Below are positions 23,165 to 34,375 of a DNA stretch of 64,000 nt, piece after piece (position 1 is the first letter of the stretch; every line of letters begins with the position of its first letter). The translations under genes were made by a program, and so were the position numbers. The stretch spans positions 509,336-573,335 of the forward strand of contig CACRXP010000233.1 in the NCBI GenBank assembly GCA_902702965.1, read 5' to 3'. The notes below the pieces were generated by a model. The model worked only from the letters and a program-made list of their open reading frames with translations, did not search any database and was not told the origin of the DNA. This DNA is from Spirometra erinaceieuropaei (taxonomy: Eukaryota; Platyhelminthes; Cestoda; Diphyllobothriidea; Diphyllobothriidae).

Positions 23165-23420
23165 TTCTTGCTGCATGATGTACCATACTGGCAGCATGGG
23201 TACAAGTCAAAAGCCAAGACGCGTGTTTCGCCCATCTTATGCCGCTGCATGACGCAGCTGCAAGGGGTCGGCTCATCAGTGAGTCCCCACCGTCCGCCGA
23301 GAGCTTTTGCTCGATACCCAGTTTTGAAAATTCAGACTTTTAACCACCTCGGAAGTTAATGTGCTAACTCGGAGCAAATTCCTGAAAATGAAGCTTTATA
23401 GGCTCAGCCTTAAAGCTCAA
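23165..23420 (-). mobile_element. Hammerhead-bearing short element (copy c)
   Basis: On the minus strand a diverged head region with TTTGCTCCGAGTTAGCAC and GAGGTGGTTAAAAG (about 23390-23340) is followed by the ribozyme (23283-23214) and the family tail TATGGTACATCATGCAGC (about 23170-23190). Two plus-strand frames here (23168-23359, 23361-23564) are not genes. Confidence 0.65.
23214..23283 (-). ncRNA. Hammerhead ribozyme motif, class 2 (intact core, copy c)
   Basis: Minus strand: core CTGATGA and GAAA are both canonical. Stem III is AC/GT around ACGC, and GTC is the cleavage triplet. Stem II starts GCC and closes GGC, and is extended by TGCAGCTGC facing GCAGCGGCA (eight of nine pairs). Stem I is weak: CTCA with TTGG, one mismatch. 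The short stem III with a four-base loop is the layout of the schistosome Sm-alpha hammerhead. This is the best preserved core of the class here. Confidence 0.8.
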
Positions 23421-24539
23421 ATAAATATAAAAGCCGAATTCCACCAGCTTCTTATTAATGGTGGTTGGGAAACCAAGCAACATCCAACGATCAAAGTGAA
23501 CTCGAACGGCGTTGCTCTTGAAAGCCAATGTTGCATTTACAAACGGTTCTGTGTACCGGAGTAGAAGCAGCCATTAATGCACGAGATCAGGGCCATTTCC
23601 TTGGGCTGGTTAGATTAAGCTTCAGGATACAACACCCAGAACAAAACATCGGTTCAAATTCGTTGTCATAGACGACAAAACCTGCCATTTGTTTTCTTGG
23701 TTAAAGGAACAGAGTTGGTGAGGAAGGCCATATCTCAATTTTGAGAAATTGCGAAAGTCCTTGGTGGGTTAGGGGGATAATCTGGCCCGCAATATCTCGT
23801 TTACGCCGGGCATCTTACCATCTCATAAGGCCAAAAATCAGGCTTAAATTTTAGGGAAACTCAAGCCTTTTATCGATTACTGAGTGATTCAACAGATCGT
23901 CAGGTTATAAAGGCGTTAATCAGTCTTTGAAAATGATCAGAGGCTTCAGACAAAGCCCACCCCGAAAACGAGCCTCCCAATACATCCGCCGTCTAGATGA
24001 GGGAGGAGATGTGGGTCGGGTACAGTCTGAAGAGGTATCAAGTCTTCTTGGTGAAGACCAGATAGCCATCGAAAGACGTGGACATTTTTCATATATTTTT
24101 CAGTTTATATAATTATTGTACTAAACAGATCTTTTTTATGAGGTGGTGACTGTTTTTCTAACTTGCCAAAAGTCTTTAATAGAGAGCGAGAAATGCTGAC
24201 TTTTTAAAAACCCAAACGCCTTACTTCAAAAGAGTCATGCCAAAGGTTAGGCCTAGAAAGGCAAAAGACTCCTCTTCAGGAAATAAGACGACGAAATTCT
24301 GCTTGCTCACTTGGGTACTACTAGCAGGCTGACACCAAATACCTTTTTAATAAGCAGCTGAGGTTTGTACTGAACTCACCAGGCATAGGCGGATACTTGC
24401 CGGAAGATTAAATATGGAGAGTGGAATGATGGAATTAACGTGATTAGAAAAATCTCTCGTTCAGTCACAACTAAGATTGCAATATAAAACTCTCTACTGC
24501 GGAAAGTATATATTCAGCGAGGACAATAATCAGAATCGA
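23421..24539. other. Unassigned stretch
   Basis: No gene or repeat recognised; frames up to 67 codons without motifs. Confidence 0.35.
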
Positions 24540-24605
24540 GAAGGCATGAGATCCTGAAACGGGCATTTGTGGCTTATTTGACGTCATAAGCCGGCAATGC
24601 CCCAG
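24540..24605 (-). repeat. Diverged SINE body fragment
   Basis: The minus strand reads GGCTTATGACGTCAAATAAG, then CCACAAATGCCCGTTTCAGG and ATCTC. This aligns with the SINE body (GGCTGATGACGGCTAATAAG, then CCAGAAATGGCCATTCCGG and TCTCC) with a few changes. No tRNA-like head is visible upstream. The 79-codon minus frame at 24471-24710 overlaps it and is not a gene. Confidence 0.6.
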
Positions 24606-26245
24606 TTCCGGTTGCTGGCGCGCACGGGGTCCGGTCGCAGGTCTAGTAGGTGCTGGACCCTTGAACAAATTGTTCCTACCACTTGAGGTGTCGGGATCAT
24701 GCTGTATCAACTCTGATCTAGAATATACAGTGCGACTTCCATTAACCAGGGAGTAGAACAGGTCAGTTCCGTTTTGCCCTGGTATTGGGAGTTTAAGACC
24801 AACGTAGGCGTTCGCCTAGCCGCCACGAACGCAAAATCTTCCTGAACCCCATTAGGAGTTTTATGGTACCTTCCGCTAATGTCACGTTTAGTCCACGAAC
24901 TTCATCAGTTTGTCAGTGATATTTCTTCTTGACGTCTGATCTGGCCTCAGAAGACAACGTGTCCGTTAATGCATCAGTTTTCGGTTTTGGACGGCATAGG
25001 ACCTGTCAAATAGGGCAAACTAAACAAAACCCGACAGACCAACTTATATAAATTACCACCACATTCCACTTTACTCTGTCCTCCTCCTCTTCTTCTTCTT
25101 CTTCTTCTTCTTCAAGTGACTGTTTACGAAGACCATAACCTAGAAAACCTTGTAAAAAGAAGTGTGTGTTTCCTCAACTAAAATTTCTCCTATCGCATGT
25201 GACAGTGCGCACACTAGTCGGACAGTTGTTAGCGTTGGACAGTGACTCGGCCCGATGCGGCTAGATCAGATTTGTATAGCAGATCCATGTAGATTGGCTG
25301 TGTTTATGAATGCTTGACTAAGAAAAGTAAACTAGGACTGGTCACTTTATTCCCCCCGGATTTGACTTTTGCTCACTAGCAAACGAGCGTCGAGTCCACT
25401 ACAATCGGCTTAGTAAGTTTAGTTTCAGCTTATTGCGGAGGCTCCTTACCGAGATCAATTAGAGTCATTTCAGCTTTCCACGAAGTAGGAAAACTGCTCT
25501 TTACCAGATAAAACAGGGTGAAGTCCTAATAAATTTGAACGACATTGAACAGATCTCCAAGTTTCAGGTCACATCGTTCTTGGCTCATTAAAAAAACGTG
25601 TTGCAATATCACCACTGCAAACACCGATCATGTTTCAGACGGCAAGCGATGCTCTTTTGCAATCAGAAACTAATCTTTCTGGTGCAGACATTAAATCTTT
25701 TTTAGGGAACAAAAAAGCGCGACAACTCATCTAACCCCCTCTGTTACGACTGCTTGCTGAGACCATGCCTTCAGTTGATTCCGATGACTTTCGCAGAGCC
25801 TGTTTTAGTCAGTTTTAAGGCAGCGACGGGCGTTCGGTTGGAGTTACCTGCTCACGACTATGCCCATGCATGTCAGAAATGCAAACAGGACGCATGCACA
25901 AGTACCCAGCGGACACGCATTTGCACACATATACACACACCCCGAGTGGAGAGAGAGAAAAAACGAAAAGCCATAAATCTCGAGACCTTGACAGGGAAAT
26001 AAATCACCAGAGAATGCTTAGGACGCTAACTAGAGGTTTGCAGCCGATGAAACTGTAGAAGCAATGACTGGCAGGGCCGGCGTTGAAGTCGCAGTACGTA
26101 CGTCTTACACAGAGCTAAAGATGAGGAAAATAATTGCAATATTTGTAATAATATATTTTTTCTCAGATGCCCGATCCAATAGGCAAATAAATGGTAATAG
26201 AAACGACCAGAGGATTAGTTCATTTATTAGGGAAAACGAGGCAAA
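24606..26245. other. Unassigned stretch with a CTT microsatellite
   Basis: No gene recognised. A CTC/CTT triplet tract of 33 bases lies at 25081-25113. Frames at 25754-26002 and 25870-26058 are under 85 codons and contain a short CA-rich tract near 25930. Confidence 0.4.
25081..25113. repeat. Microsatellite (CTC)n/(CTT)n
   Basis: Three CTC units pass into eight or nine CTT units without interruption. Confidence 0.95.
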
Positions 26246-27238
26246 TACAGTGCGTGACCGATCTCATGAAATGTTGGCCAAAATTCTGTAATGCGTTTCC
26301 GATTAGGGAAAATTACTTAAATGGGGTTGTTATACTAATTATCATGCAGCGTAACCCTATAACACTTCGGACTCGCCAGGCTGTCGGCTTTTGAATGCAC
26401 TTCTTTTTGACCTCCTACAGCAACCACGCTCGGCAAAAAATAACTACTTAAGTGGCATGCATTTTTCCTATTAATTTTCCATGGTCTTATAAATTCTAAT
26501 ATATTTTACAGAAAACATGCACAAAAATATGCTTTCTTTTGCTCGTTTGGTAGGAAATCATATTGTCCATATTGTATGTTCGAATAAAGTGTGTATTTAG
26601 GGTTTAAAAAAGATTCTACTTATGAGATTTTTAAGACCGTGCGATTTCCATGCATGCGAGACCGCAGATGTCCGTTTACTAATGGTCCTCATGAAATGTA
26701 CAATTCAGTCCGAATCCATTGTAAGATTTCATGAAGTCTATGTGGTATCTTCTTAAAGGCATAGAGGAATATATGATTTTCCTTACACAGAAAGCATGCA
26801 CCTTGTAGACTGAAATTGCTAAACGCTGATGCAATGGCAGATCAGGCTGCTAACTATTCAGGAATTTGGAATATTTTTAAACCCTAAATACACACTTTAT
26901 TCGAACATACAATATGGACAATATGATTTCCTACCAAACGAGCAAAAGAAAGCATATTTTTGTGCATGTTTTCTGTAAAATATATTAGAATTTATAAGAC
27001 CATGGAAAATTAATAGGAAAAATGCATGCCACTTAAGTAGTTATTTTTTGCCGAGCGTGGTTGCTGTAGGAGGTCAAAAAGAAGTGCATTCAAAAGCCGA
27101 CAGCCTGGCGAGTCCGAAGTGTTATAGGGTTACGCTGCATGATAATTAGTATAACAACCCCATTTAAGTAATTTTCCCTAATCGGAAACGCATTACAGAA
27201 TTTTGGCCAACATTTCATGAGATCGGTCACGCACTGTA
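26246..27238. mobile_element. TA-flanked foldback element with apparently identical arms
   Basis: The left arm 26246-26610 and right arm 26874-27238 are each 365 bases. Read as reverse complements they agree base for base as far as I can check by eye. The loop is 263 bases and is homologous to the loops at 8640-8880 and 56650-57000. The ends read TACAGTGCGTGACC with terminal TA. The family is otherwise diverged, so this copy is either recent or homogenised. No transposase is encoded; the frames here (26064-26291, 26191-26394) are in the arm and flank. Confidence 0.85.
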
Positions 27239-30200
27239 TCTTTCAGTTATATTTAACTTAGGGAACTTCCTTTCGTTTATAACGAGTCTAAGATAAGGCA
27301 CCGATAAGCAGGAAAAAATTGGAAACAAGATTGTCTACATAGCTGCGTGCAAAGAGTAAGGAGATATCTGCTAGTCGAAAAGGAGTAAACATCAACGTCT
27401 ACTCACTCATTATTATATCTACAAAGGTTCCGATTGCTCAACTGGGCAGGTGGACTGATTGACGCACAAACCAGGACTGTATCCGTAACCAAACAGTTTA
27501 TTTGGTACGTGGCAGGCTTTTTTAAGGATAACTGGTCTGACGTAGTACACGGTAGGTCTAGTTAACGCAAGAATCTGTTAACATAGAGCAGTCGGCTTCG
27601 CCATGTAGCTTTGATCAAATATACGTAAACTCACTTTAGCAACGCCCAACATGGATGCAGTTGGCCGAAAACGCCCTAAAGTACAATTACTTCATAAGTT
27701 TAAGTATTGTAATAAAATTTATGCTTTTATTTCATCAGAACAGAATTTGAATGATTCAGGCACCTTAGTCCACACTTGCGAAAAAGACCATTACCACCAG
27801 TAGACGTTCCAGAAGGATTGCCTGGGAAGTGTAGAAGCTGTATTAATCCAGGAGTTTGATGTAGTATGTTGCGTTATAGGTTTTGGCTGCAGTGGGATAA
27901 CCCCGATAAGTTTCTAAGCGTATTCAGTTAAAGTTAACCCCGCGGAAGTCTCCTGATTCCACCGTCCTCGATTAACGACGACCGCGCGCCTGCGGCGCCA
28001 AGCGTGCTGTGCTTTCCGTCAATGGTCCCGTCATTGTCTGATCCGAAGTGCGTCGTTTCATGCCGCAGTTGGGTGAGAGGGGAGCGAGATCTTTTACTGT
28101 GGAATAGAAGAGTGTTCAGCGGAGGCAATCCTAACTATCACGGTTAAATAGAAGCTAAAAACGGAAATCTGGGTTTTGCTGACACCAGCAGTTGACCGTA
28201 TTTTCTAGAAGGAATTAAAGTCAAAAATTCTGGCTTTAAATATTGACAGAGGAAATGCGAACGAATTCCAGAACACAGTAATTGCAGTCTGGGGCAAAAC
28301 TTTTTCGCAAATTTTTTTATTAAATGCCTTTCCTTCACAATGTAGAATAAGCCAATTTCCAAGGTCTAAAATCACTCAAAATCCAATTCAATAGCGCTAA
28401 TCCTCTAAGCTGACGAAAAGCAAAGCAGAACTCCTTTTCTCCAGAAAAAATTGAACGACGCCTTTTCCTTCTGCGGACTTTGCGTGATGGTAGTTTTTAT
28501 TTTAGAATTCGTTTTGTTTTGTTGAATTATTTATGATATTGTGAGAGCAAATTGCCTGCCGCAAAGGTTTCATTATGATTGATAGTTTCTACATCTCTTT
28601 ACGCGATAGTGACTCTGTAGAAACGAGATATGTGACCACCGGTTAAATATTTATCTGATAATGAGCCACCTTGGTTTACATGCGTAATACATGGGTTCGA
28701 CGTGCGAAGTTGTGAAATATGGAATGGCCAAGTCGACAAATCTGCGCTTATTTCGTAAAAAGCCATTTGCAAAAGTGTTATCCTTATCTTTGTTCCCATC
28801 GAAAACATCAGCTTTGAAGGTTTCTCTTGGGGCACCGAATTTCCTAAAATTAAACGCATCTGAGGGTGAGTGGTCGAGCTGGCTACCTGAAGGGTCTGTC
28901 TATAGCTGCAGCCCCTCCAGAAAAAGCCTCTCTTTTCCGGAAAATTAAAGTACTTAAGTTCAGTAACAAGGGTACAATCTAATACACAACGTAACTTGTC
29001 CTCTAGGCGCAATTTTACGTGCTGACCCAGAACTTCAGCACTAAAATAAAGAGTGCTGATTAATATGAAAATTTATGGAAGAGATTATAAGGTACGTGAT
29101 AAACCACAAAGTAAGTTTCTGTCGCACATGCTACTGAAGGGTCACTGAAAACGTCTACCCGAGAGACAATTACAACATAACTTTGACTGGCTTACGAAGG
29201 TTCTGTGGAAGACTGTAAAAACGATGACAAAGTCCCGATTTTCACTGCCAACGGCAACGCAGAGGGAAGGGCGTGGCACAAAATTTTGTGTTGTAACAAA
29301 TGTGGCTTCATTTACTAGGGCCATTACTAGATTTTTGACAAAGCGTGAATGTAAGCGCGCTTCACAGCCCTGATATCAGGCAGATCACTATGGAGATCGG
29401 CCGGAGAAATTCTTCTGGTTGTACAAACAAGTAACGCTCACCAGCAATAGTTCAGACAAAGTTAGAAGCTACGGTGTCAGATGGACTCGCCTATGAATAT
29501 ACATACCCAGAATAGTAGAGAAAGTTACCTATACTACAGGACTGGCAGGAATTACTGTTTCCGGATTTTTGTCGTCATTAAACAACTCTACTTCAAGCAG
29601 TAATGTTAAAGCATTTTATGTACTCTATGAACAAAGAGTTTGGGCACCGTTGTTTGGGTTTGGTTGCGGCTTGCTGGTAGTGGAAAATCAACCAGAAATG
29701 GTTATTTCAGGGGTTTTTGCTTAGTCGGCAACTTTTTCCACTATCGCTTCCTCTCTCTATGCGATTGCTTTCAATGTTCCGTACCGGAGTTTTAAGGCAA
29801 AAAGTGAGCTGTGCACGTTCTCTCTTTCAACCAGGATAAAAAACAGACAACGTGGTTTTCGACATAGTCAGAGTGGCATAATAAGATACGATTTTCATTA
29901 CACGAACTTTCTTCTTACAAAACGTGCTGTTTTGTTAATATCACGTAATCCCTTCGCAGTATATTGTCCTCATTTCCCTCAGATTTTTCGGAAATAGAGA
30001 AGGTTGCTTGCAAAATTCGGCTGGAATTACCCTCATTTTATTTCCTTAGTCTGTCTGTCAGGGAATACTAGCAACTTTCTTACTGTTCATTCACTCGAGT
30101 GAACTCGGATCTGCTAGACCAAGGCGTATTCTCCGTTTGTTCTGAACACTAGATCGACAGGGAGCTGCCCGCCCACGTTGGCCGCGCTTGACCTGTCTTG

Positions 30201-32249
30201 CCTCATTGATGTGCCCCCGTAGACCGAAAAATTATGCGATTTCCTCCAAGCTACTGTGTTCAGAGAGGGTTGTTTCCGCCAATTATGTCTCAGTATGGAA
30301 GGGTCTCACTCGCGCTGCCTAGATGGGAGCAAATTAATTTTGCCCCGACCAGTGTACTCAAGACTATTAAAACTGTATTATTAGTCCCCTATTCGGAAAG
30401 ACAGACCAACGTGCCGTATTGACACCTTTCATTAATTTGCAAAAAAATTAGACCTCATAAGTTGCTAAAAATCAGTTGGAGCGGTAGTAAAACAACAGCA
30501 TCGGTCCGACGGCCATGAGGCCTCAGGGGTCCAAGCGTAGACAGTACGATTAGTCAGGAAGACGACAAGAGGACTGTTAGGGCACAAAAATTCTGTCTGT
30601 CAATCAATTCTATCAAGTTCTGGAAAACCAGGCGGAAGAACACAGCACAGCTCAATGATTAGCTATTGTCACTGGGCTCGACACAGCCACTTCCACACAC
30701 AGGAGACGAAAATGATTGGTAAACATTCTTGCTTAAATTCTACATTTTCATGGTTTATCACTGGGAGAGAGATTGACCAGCGGCTTGTTTTTCCCTCTCA
30801 GTACCGATAGAGACAGATAACGTCATGGCATTAAGAGCCCTCGTACATTTTCACATCAAAATCACCACCCGAGCGGAATGGATTCCCCAATATAATCGAT
30901 CATCCTGTAAGTACAACCAACCAATGCCTAAGCTCCGGTATATAGACAATTCATCTTGCAGTCTGCAAAGCAGATACCAGTGGCGATAGTCGATTTAGTG
31001 TTTGGCATAAAGGAAATAGGATGTTTAGAGAAAAAGCCTCAACAGTACGCTACAGTCAACCTAAGCATTCGCGCCTAGACACCAACAATACCCATGAGGA
31101 CACAAACACGGCCTTGAGTCAGGCGGAACTAGTTGTCATTTAAAAAGAGTGTGTGTGATACGTTTATTTCCTCTTTTTAATATCACAGTGGTCAAATGAA
31201 CTCATAATCCTTTTAGGCAACCATATTTTCCTCTCAATTTTTACTTGAAGTTGGGCAGATTTTGGGGAGAAGCCTGTTTTTTCATAGATCACATCGTTAG
31301 GCTGCTCAATAAATAGGGGATATCTACGAATTTATAAATACTTATTTAACTACTCGAGATTCGGCCGTTTTTCCCTTCCGAGCATGTTAGGCGAAAAGTT
31401 AACACTCACATTCCAGGAGCGACACGACTGCTCAGCCGAACCACGGACTCTTAACATGCTCACCAAGATGATTTATAGCACGGTCCGGCATTTCTGGCCG
31501 TACCTTCCGCTGCAATTATCTCAAGAGGGCAGTTGGAATGCGGTTGAGTTGCCGTGGCGAAGTGGACGCGCCGGGCTCTGTAAGCCTCAGAGTATATTTG
31601 GGCTGCGTGGGGTAAAAAGGATCTAGATCTTTGAAGCTTAAGATTTTATGTGACGACTGAAGCCAATTCAATGAAGGACTGTCTAAGAGACCTTTCATTT
31701 TCAATAAGACACTCTGCACAACAAGCAGAGCAGTGTTCTACACCTAATTTAAAATGTCATAAAGAAGATTTGAAGACTTCGCCCTTTATTTCACTTTCTC
31801 ATACTCCTGTGTAACAAACGAAAAGGCTTGCAGTCAGCAACTTAATCCACTCTTCTTAGGAGTCTCAAGTTGCTCCTTCACCAAGTATTCCCTATAGACA
31901 GCTATCCAGCTTTGCCTCTAACTGGTAAATAACAATGCCGAGGGACTCCAATAGGCTGTATGACCTTCGCCTTTGTGAAACTTAATTCAGCTTTATGCGA
32001 ACGTTTGGTGATATAACTCCGAACCTTCCGTTCAGTGAGAACAAAGTTCATCAGACTTGCAGCTACTAAAATTCTCAAGACTGTGCTCAGGGAAAAAACA
32101 TTTTGTATATGATCTAGGAACAGGGCTAAGTATATAGAAGTGAGAAGACAATGACACTACTTTATCAAAATCGTTTTGGAAATAATAAAATTAAAAAACA
32201 CAAAAAGCATATTTAAACTTTAATCGAATTCTGATTGTAAAAGCCTTAA
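27239..32249. other. Unassigned 5-kb stretch
   Basis: The longest interval without a recognised feature. Frames at 28599-29012 (minus, 137 codons) and 28691-28948 (plus, 85) overlap on opposite strands, and 28144-28362 and 31384-31626 are shorter. None shows a domain. A host exon could lie here undetected, because short exons cannot be told from noise without transcript data. Confidence 0.4.
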
Positions 32250-32845
32250 GAATTGGACACCCCGCGAAAATTCATTGAGGGAGGCTGAGAGAATTAGGCC
32301 AGAACAAGGAAATGCCCATCGCCAAACTCGACAAGGCTTCTACTCTCGTCCGAATAAACAAAAGCGTTTATGTGTAAAAAATTGATTCAACTCCGGCTGA
32401 GGAGACTAAGTTCAGAAGAGAGAGACAAAAAAGGGATCGAACCGAGGTCACAGAAGTGCAAATCACATGTACCCAGAAACGGAAAGATCTCGGTTTCATT
32501 GCTGAACAAGGATTTGAATCCATAAAGACCACTGGTACAAGTCCACTGAGACATTATGTTTATCAAAGATACATAAACCTGACCTTCCTATGTGTAATTT
32601 GCCTTTTCATATAATTGCAAAGTGACTGGCAGAAAGGCTTATGCCCATTTGACACAAAATAACACCACGTCGCAAGCAGAACGCTTTTGAATTCACGGAT
32701 TCCATAATTAAGACGAATCCTAATGGTAAAACCAAGCTATCTCGTCTCCTTTTGCTGATATTCCCCTAACGGAGACGATAGGAAATCTATGCTACGAGGT
32801 TGTTCGACGGAATTTTCTATTTGGAATGCCGGTCGTATGCCTAAA

Positions 32846-33007
32846 TGAACTACCAGTCTGCCTTGTCTCTGTCGGTAATACCATTCTGCCTATTTCATGC
32901 GCCGCTGTGCGGCTGCTGGTTGGGCTCGAGAGAGAGAGTCCATGGGGCACAACGGAACGAGTGATTTCCGTACGAACGATCGGTGAGCGTTCCCTACCGT
33001 TGAACTA
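32846..33007 (+). mobile_element. Half of a palindromic SINE-core element inserted in Penelope copy 2
   Basis: TGAACTA at 32846-32852 is repeated at 33001-33007. Between them, 148 bases match the loop's right half and the right arm of the palindromic element at 4477-4720: TTGTCTCTGTCGGTAATACC, then GCGGCTGCTGGTTGGGCTCG and GGCACAACGGAACGAGTG. Penelope copy 1 runs straight through this point with a single TGAACTA-like site near 1256. The repeat is therefore a 7-bp target-site duplication. Confidence 0.85.
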
Positions 33008-33402
33008 CTCTTTCTCTACCCACCGAATGTTCGGTATAGATTTGGTGGCGAATTTTACAGCCAGATCAGCATGGTGGCGATAGAATCCCCTGTAGAACCC
33101 CTTTCAGCGGGTGTCTGCATGGAAAAACTAGAGAATTACCAGTTCTGGTGAGCTATAAAGGACCTTGATTCATATGTTTGCCATGTTGGGGACATTTTTG
33201 CAAGAGCGGATGAGAAGCTTACTTTGGGTGTCCTCCTGGAAAAAGTGGATCAAGCTCATCCAGTGTCAAATTTCACTTCAGCAAACGGGTAGCTAGAGTG
33301 TCAAATCCCCTCTAGAAGTCCTACTTGGTGGAGAGACTAGCAGAAAAATTCGTGGAAGTGTGTTCTGCAGCAAACCACGGACAGGTTTATATACAAATTT
33401 CC

Positions 33403-33500
33403 ACAGTTCTTCATTGCCAATAGAAGCGAAGAGACGAGTCCCAGGAAGTAGTCTTGAGGTAGTCCCGGCGATCGTGTCTCCTTCTTCAACAGTTCTTCAT
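33403..33500 (-). mobile_element. 74-bp Penelope terminal fragment inserted with 12-bp duplication
   Basis: ACAGTTCTTCAT occurs at 33403-33414 and 33489-33500. The 74 bases between them match the outermost part of the Penelope terminal segment: GAAGAGACGAGTCCCAGGAA and a CGATCGTGTCTCC run. At 853-864 copy 1 has one such site with no insert, so this is a target-site duplication. The insert stops before the hammerhead. Confidence 0.85.
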
Positions 33501-33948
33501 CTCTAAGACAGAAATGAATCTTAATCCGCCATCCCACCAAGTCAACTATGAGAACATTCCTTGCTGTTGCGTTGGAGGACGAAGTCGCCTTTCTACGAAA
33601 CACTGCAATGAAATGGCTTCATCAGAAATGTTAGCACAAGGTACATGCAATGCGGAAACGGCGACGACTGAAAAGCAGGCACTATTTCTTACATTGTAGT
33701 GTGATGGAAACCCGAAGAGAGCATTGGTTTAGGACCTCAAGTTTTTCTGGCCCAATTGAAGCCCTACACTTTTGTACCAAGCGTACTGCCACGTCGTAGT
33801 ACAGTGACAAGGCATGAGTGCAACTCACCGTCCGGCCTACTATGCCCCTGACAGGTCTGGACGGGCATGTCTGAACAGCCTTAACCCTATTTCCCATGAT
33901 TACTGGTTATTGACTGTTTCGAATTTCACCGTTCTACCGTAAATTACT

Positions 33949-34375
33949 TACAGTAGGTTGGCTAACTCTTGAAATGTCAACCGAAATTCCGAAATGCGTT
34001 TTCGTTTCGAAAAGATTAAATAAGTAGGGTTGTAAAACTAGACAGCCAGCAACATAATTGTATAATATTTCAGTTACGTCAGGATGCCGGCCTTCGAATG
34101 AACTTCCTTCCCGCTGCATGCATAAACTACACTCTGTAAAAAATGGCTACTTAAGTAGCATAAATTTTTCTCACTGACTTTCGATGCCCCTAAAAGTCCA
34201 ATTATATTTCATGGAAAGCATGCACAAAATATTCATTCTTTTGCTCATTCGGTAAACAATTAGTGTTCTTTCAATTTTATACTCGAAGGAATGGTCAAAT
34301 TCAGTTTTCAAAAAAGTCTCCAATTCTCGAGTAATTTTGTACCCACCCTACCGTTACAGTTTGATTTATTAACAA
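33949..34375 (+). mobile_element. Foldback element, left half only
   Basis: Starts TACAGTAGGTTGGC at 33949 and follows the left arm of the copies at 8387 and 38055: CCGAAATTCCGAAATGCG, then GCTACTTAAGTAGCATAAAT, then AAGTCTCCAATTCTCGAG near 34320. Similarity fades at about 34375 and no right arm is found. It lies about 230 bases beyond Penelope copy 2. Confidence 0.7.

Larger units (their letters stand above)
32250..33715 (+). pseudogene. Penelope-like element, reverse transcriptase pseudogene (copy 2)
   Basis: Plus-strand relative of 628-2145, in the same order: GMPIAKLDKASTLV and NKSVYV near 32310, the PLTETIGNLCYE block near 32765, QISMVAIESP near 33065, GVCMEKLENY, then DLDSYVCHVGDIFARADEKL and VLLEKVDQAHP near 33170-33260. 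YVDD is changed to HVGD, and stops and frame breaks are present, so it cannot encode an enzyme. Two insertions interrupt it: a half palindromic SINE-core element (32853-33000) and a 74-base Penelope terminal fragment (33415-33488). Both are absent from copy 1. The end at 33715 matches the end of copy 1 at 628. Confidence 0.85.

Noticed and set aside
27950..28100. Another GC-rich dispersed repeat copy
   Set aside because: Only composition and a GAGAGGGGAGCGAG string agree; the other landmarks are missing.
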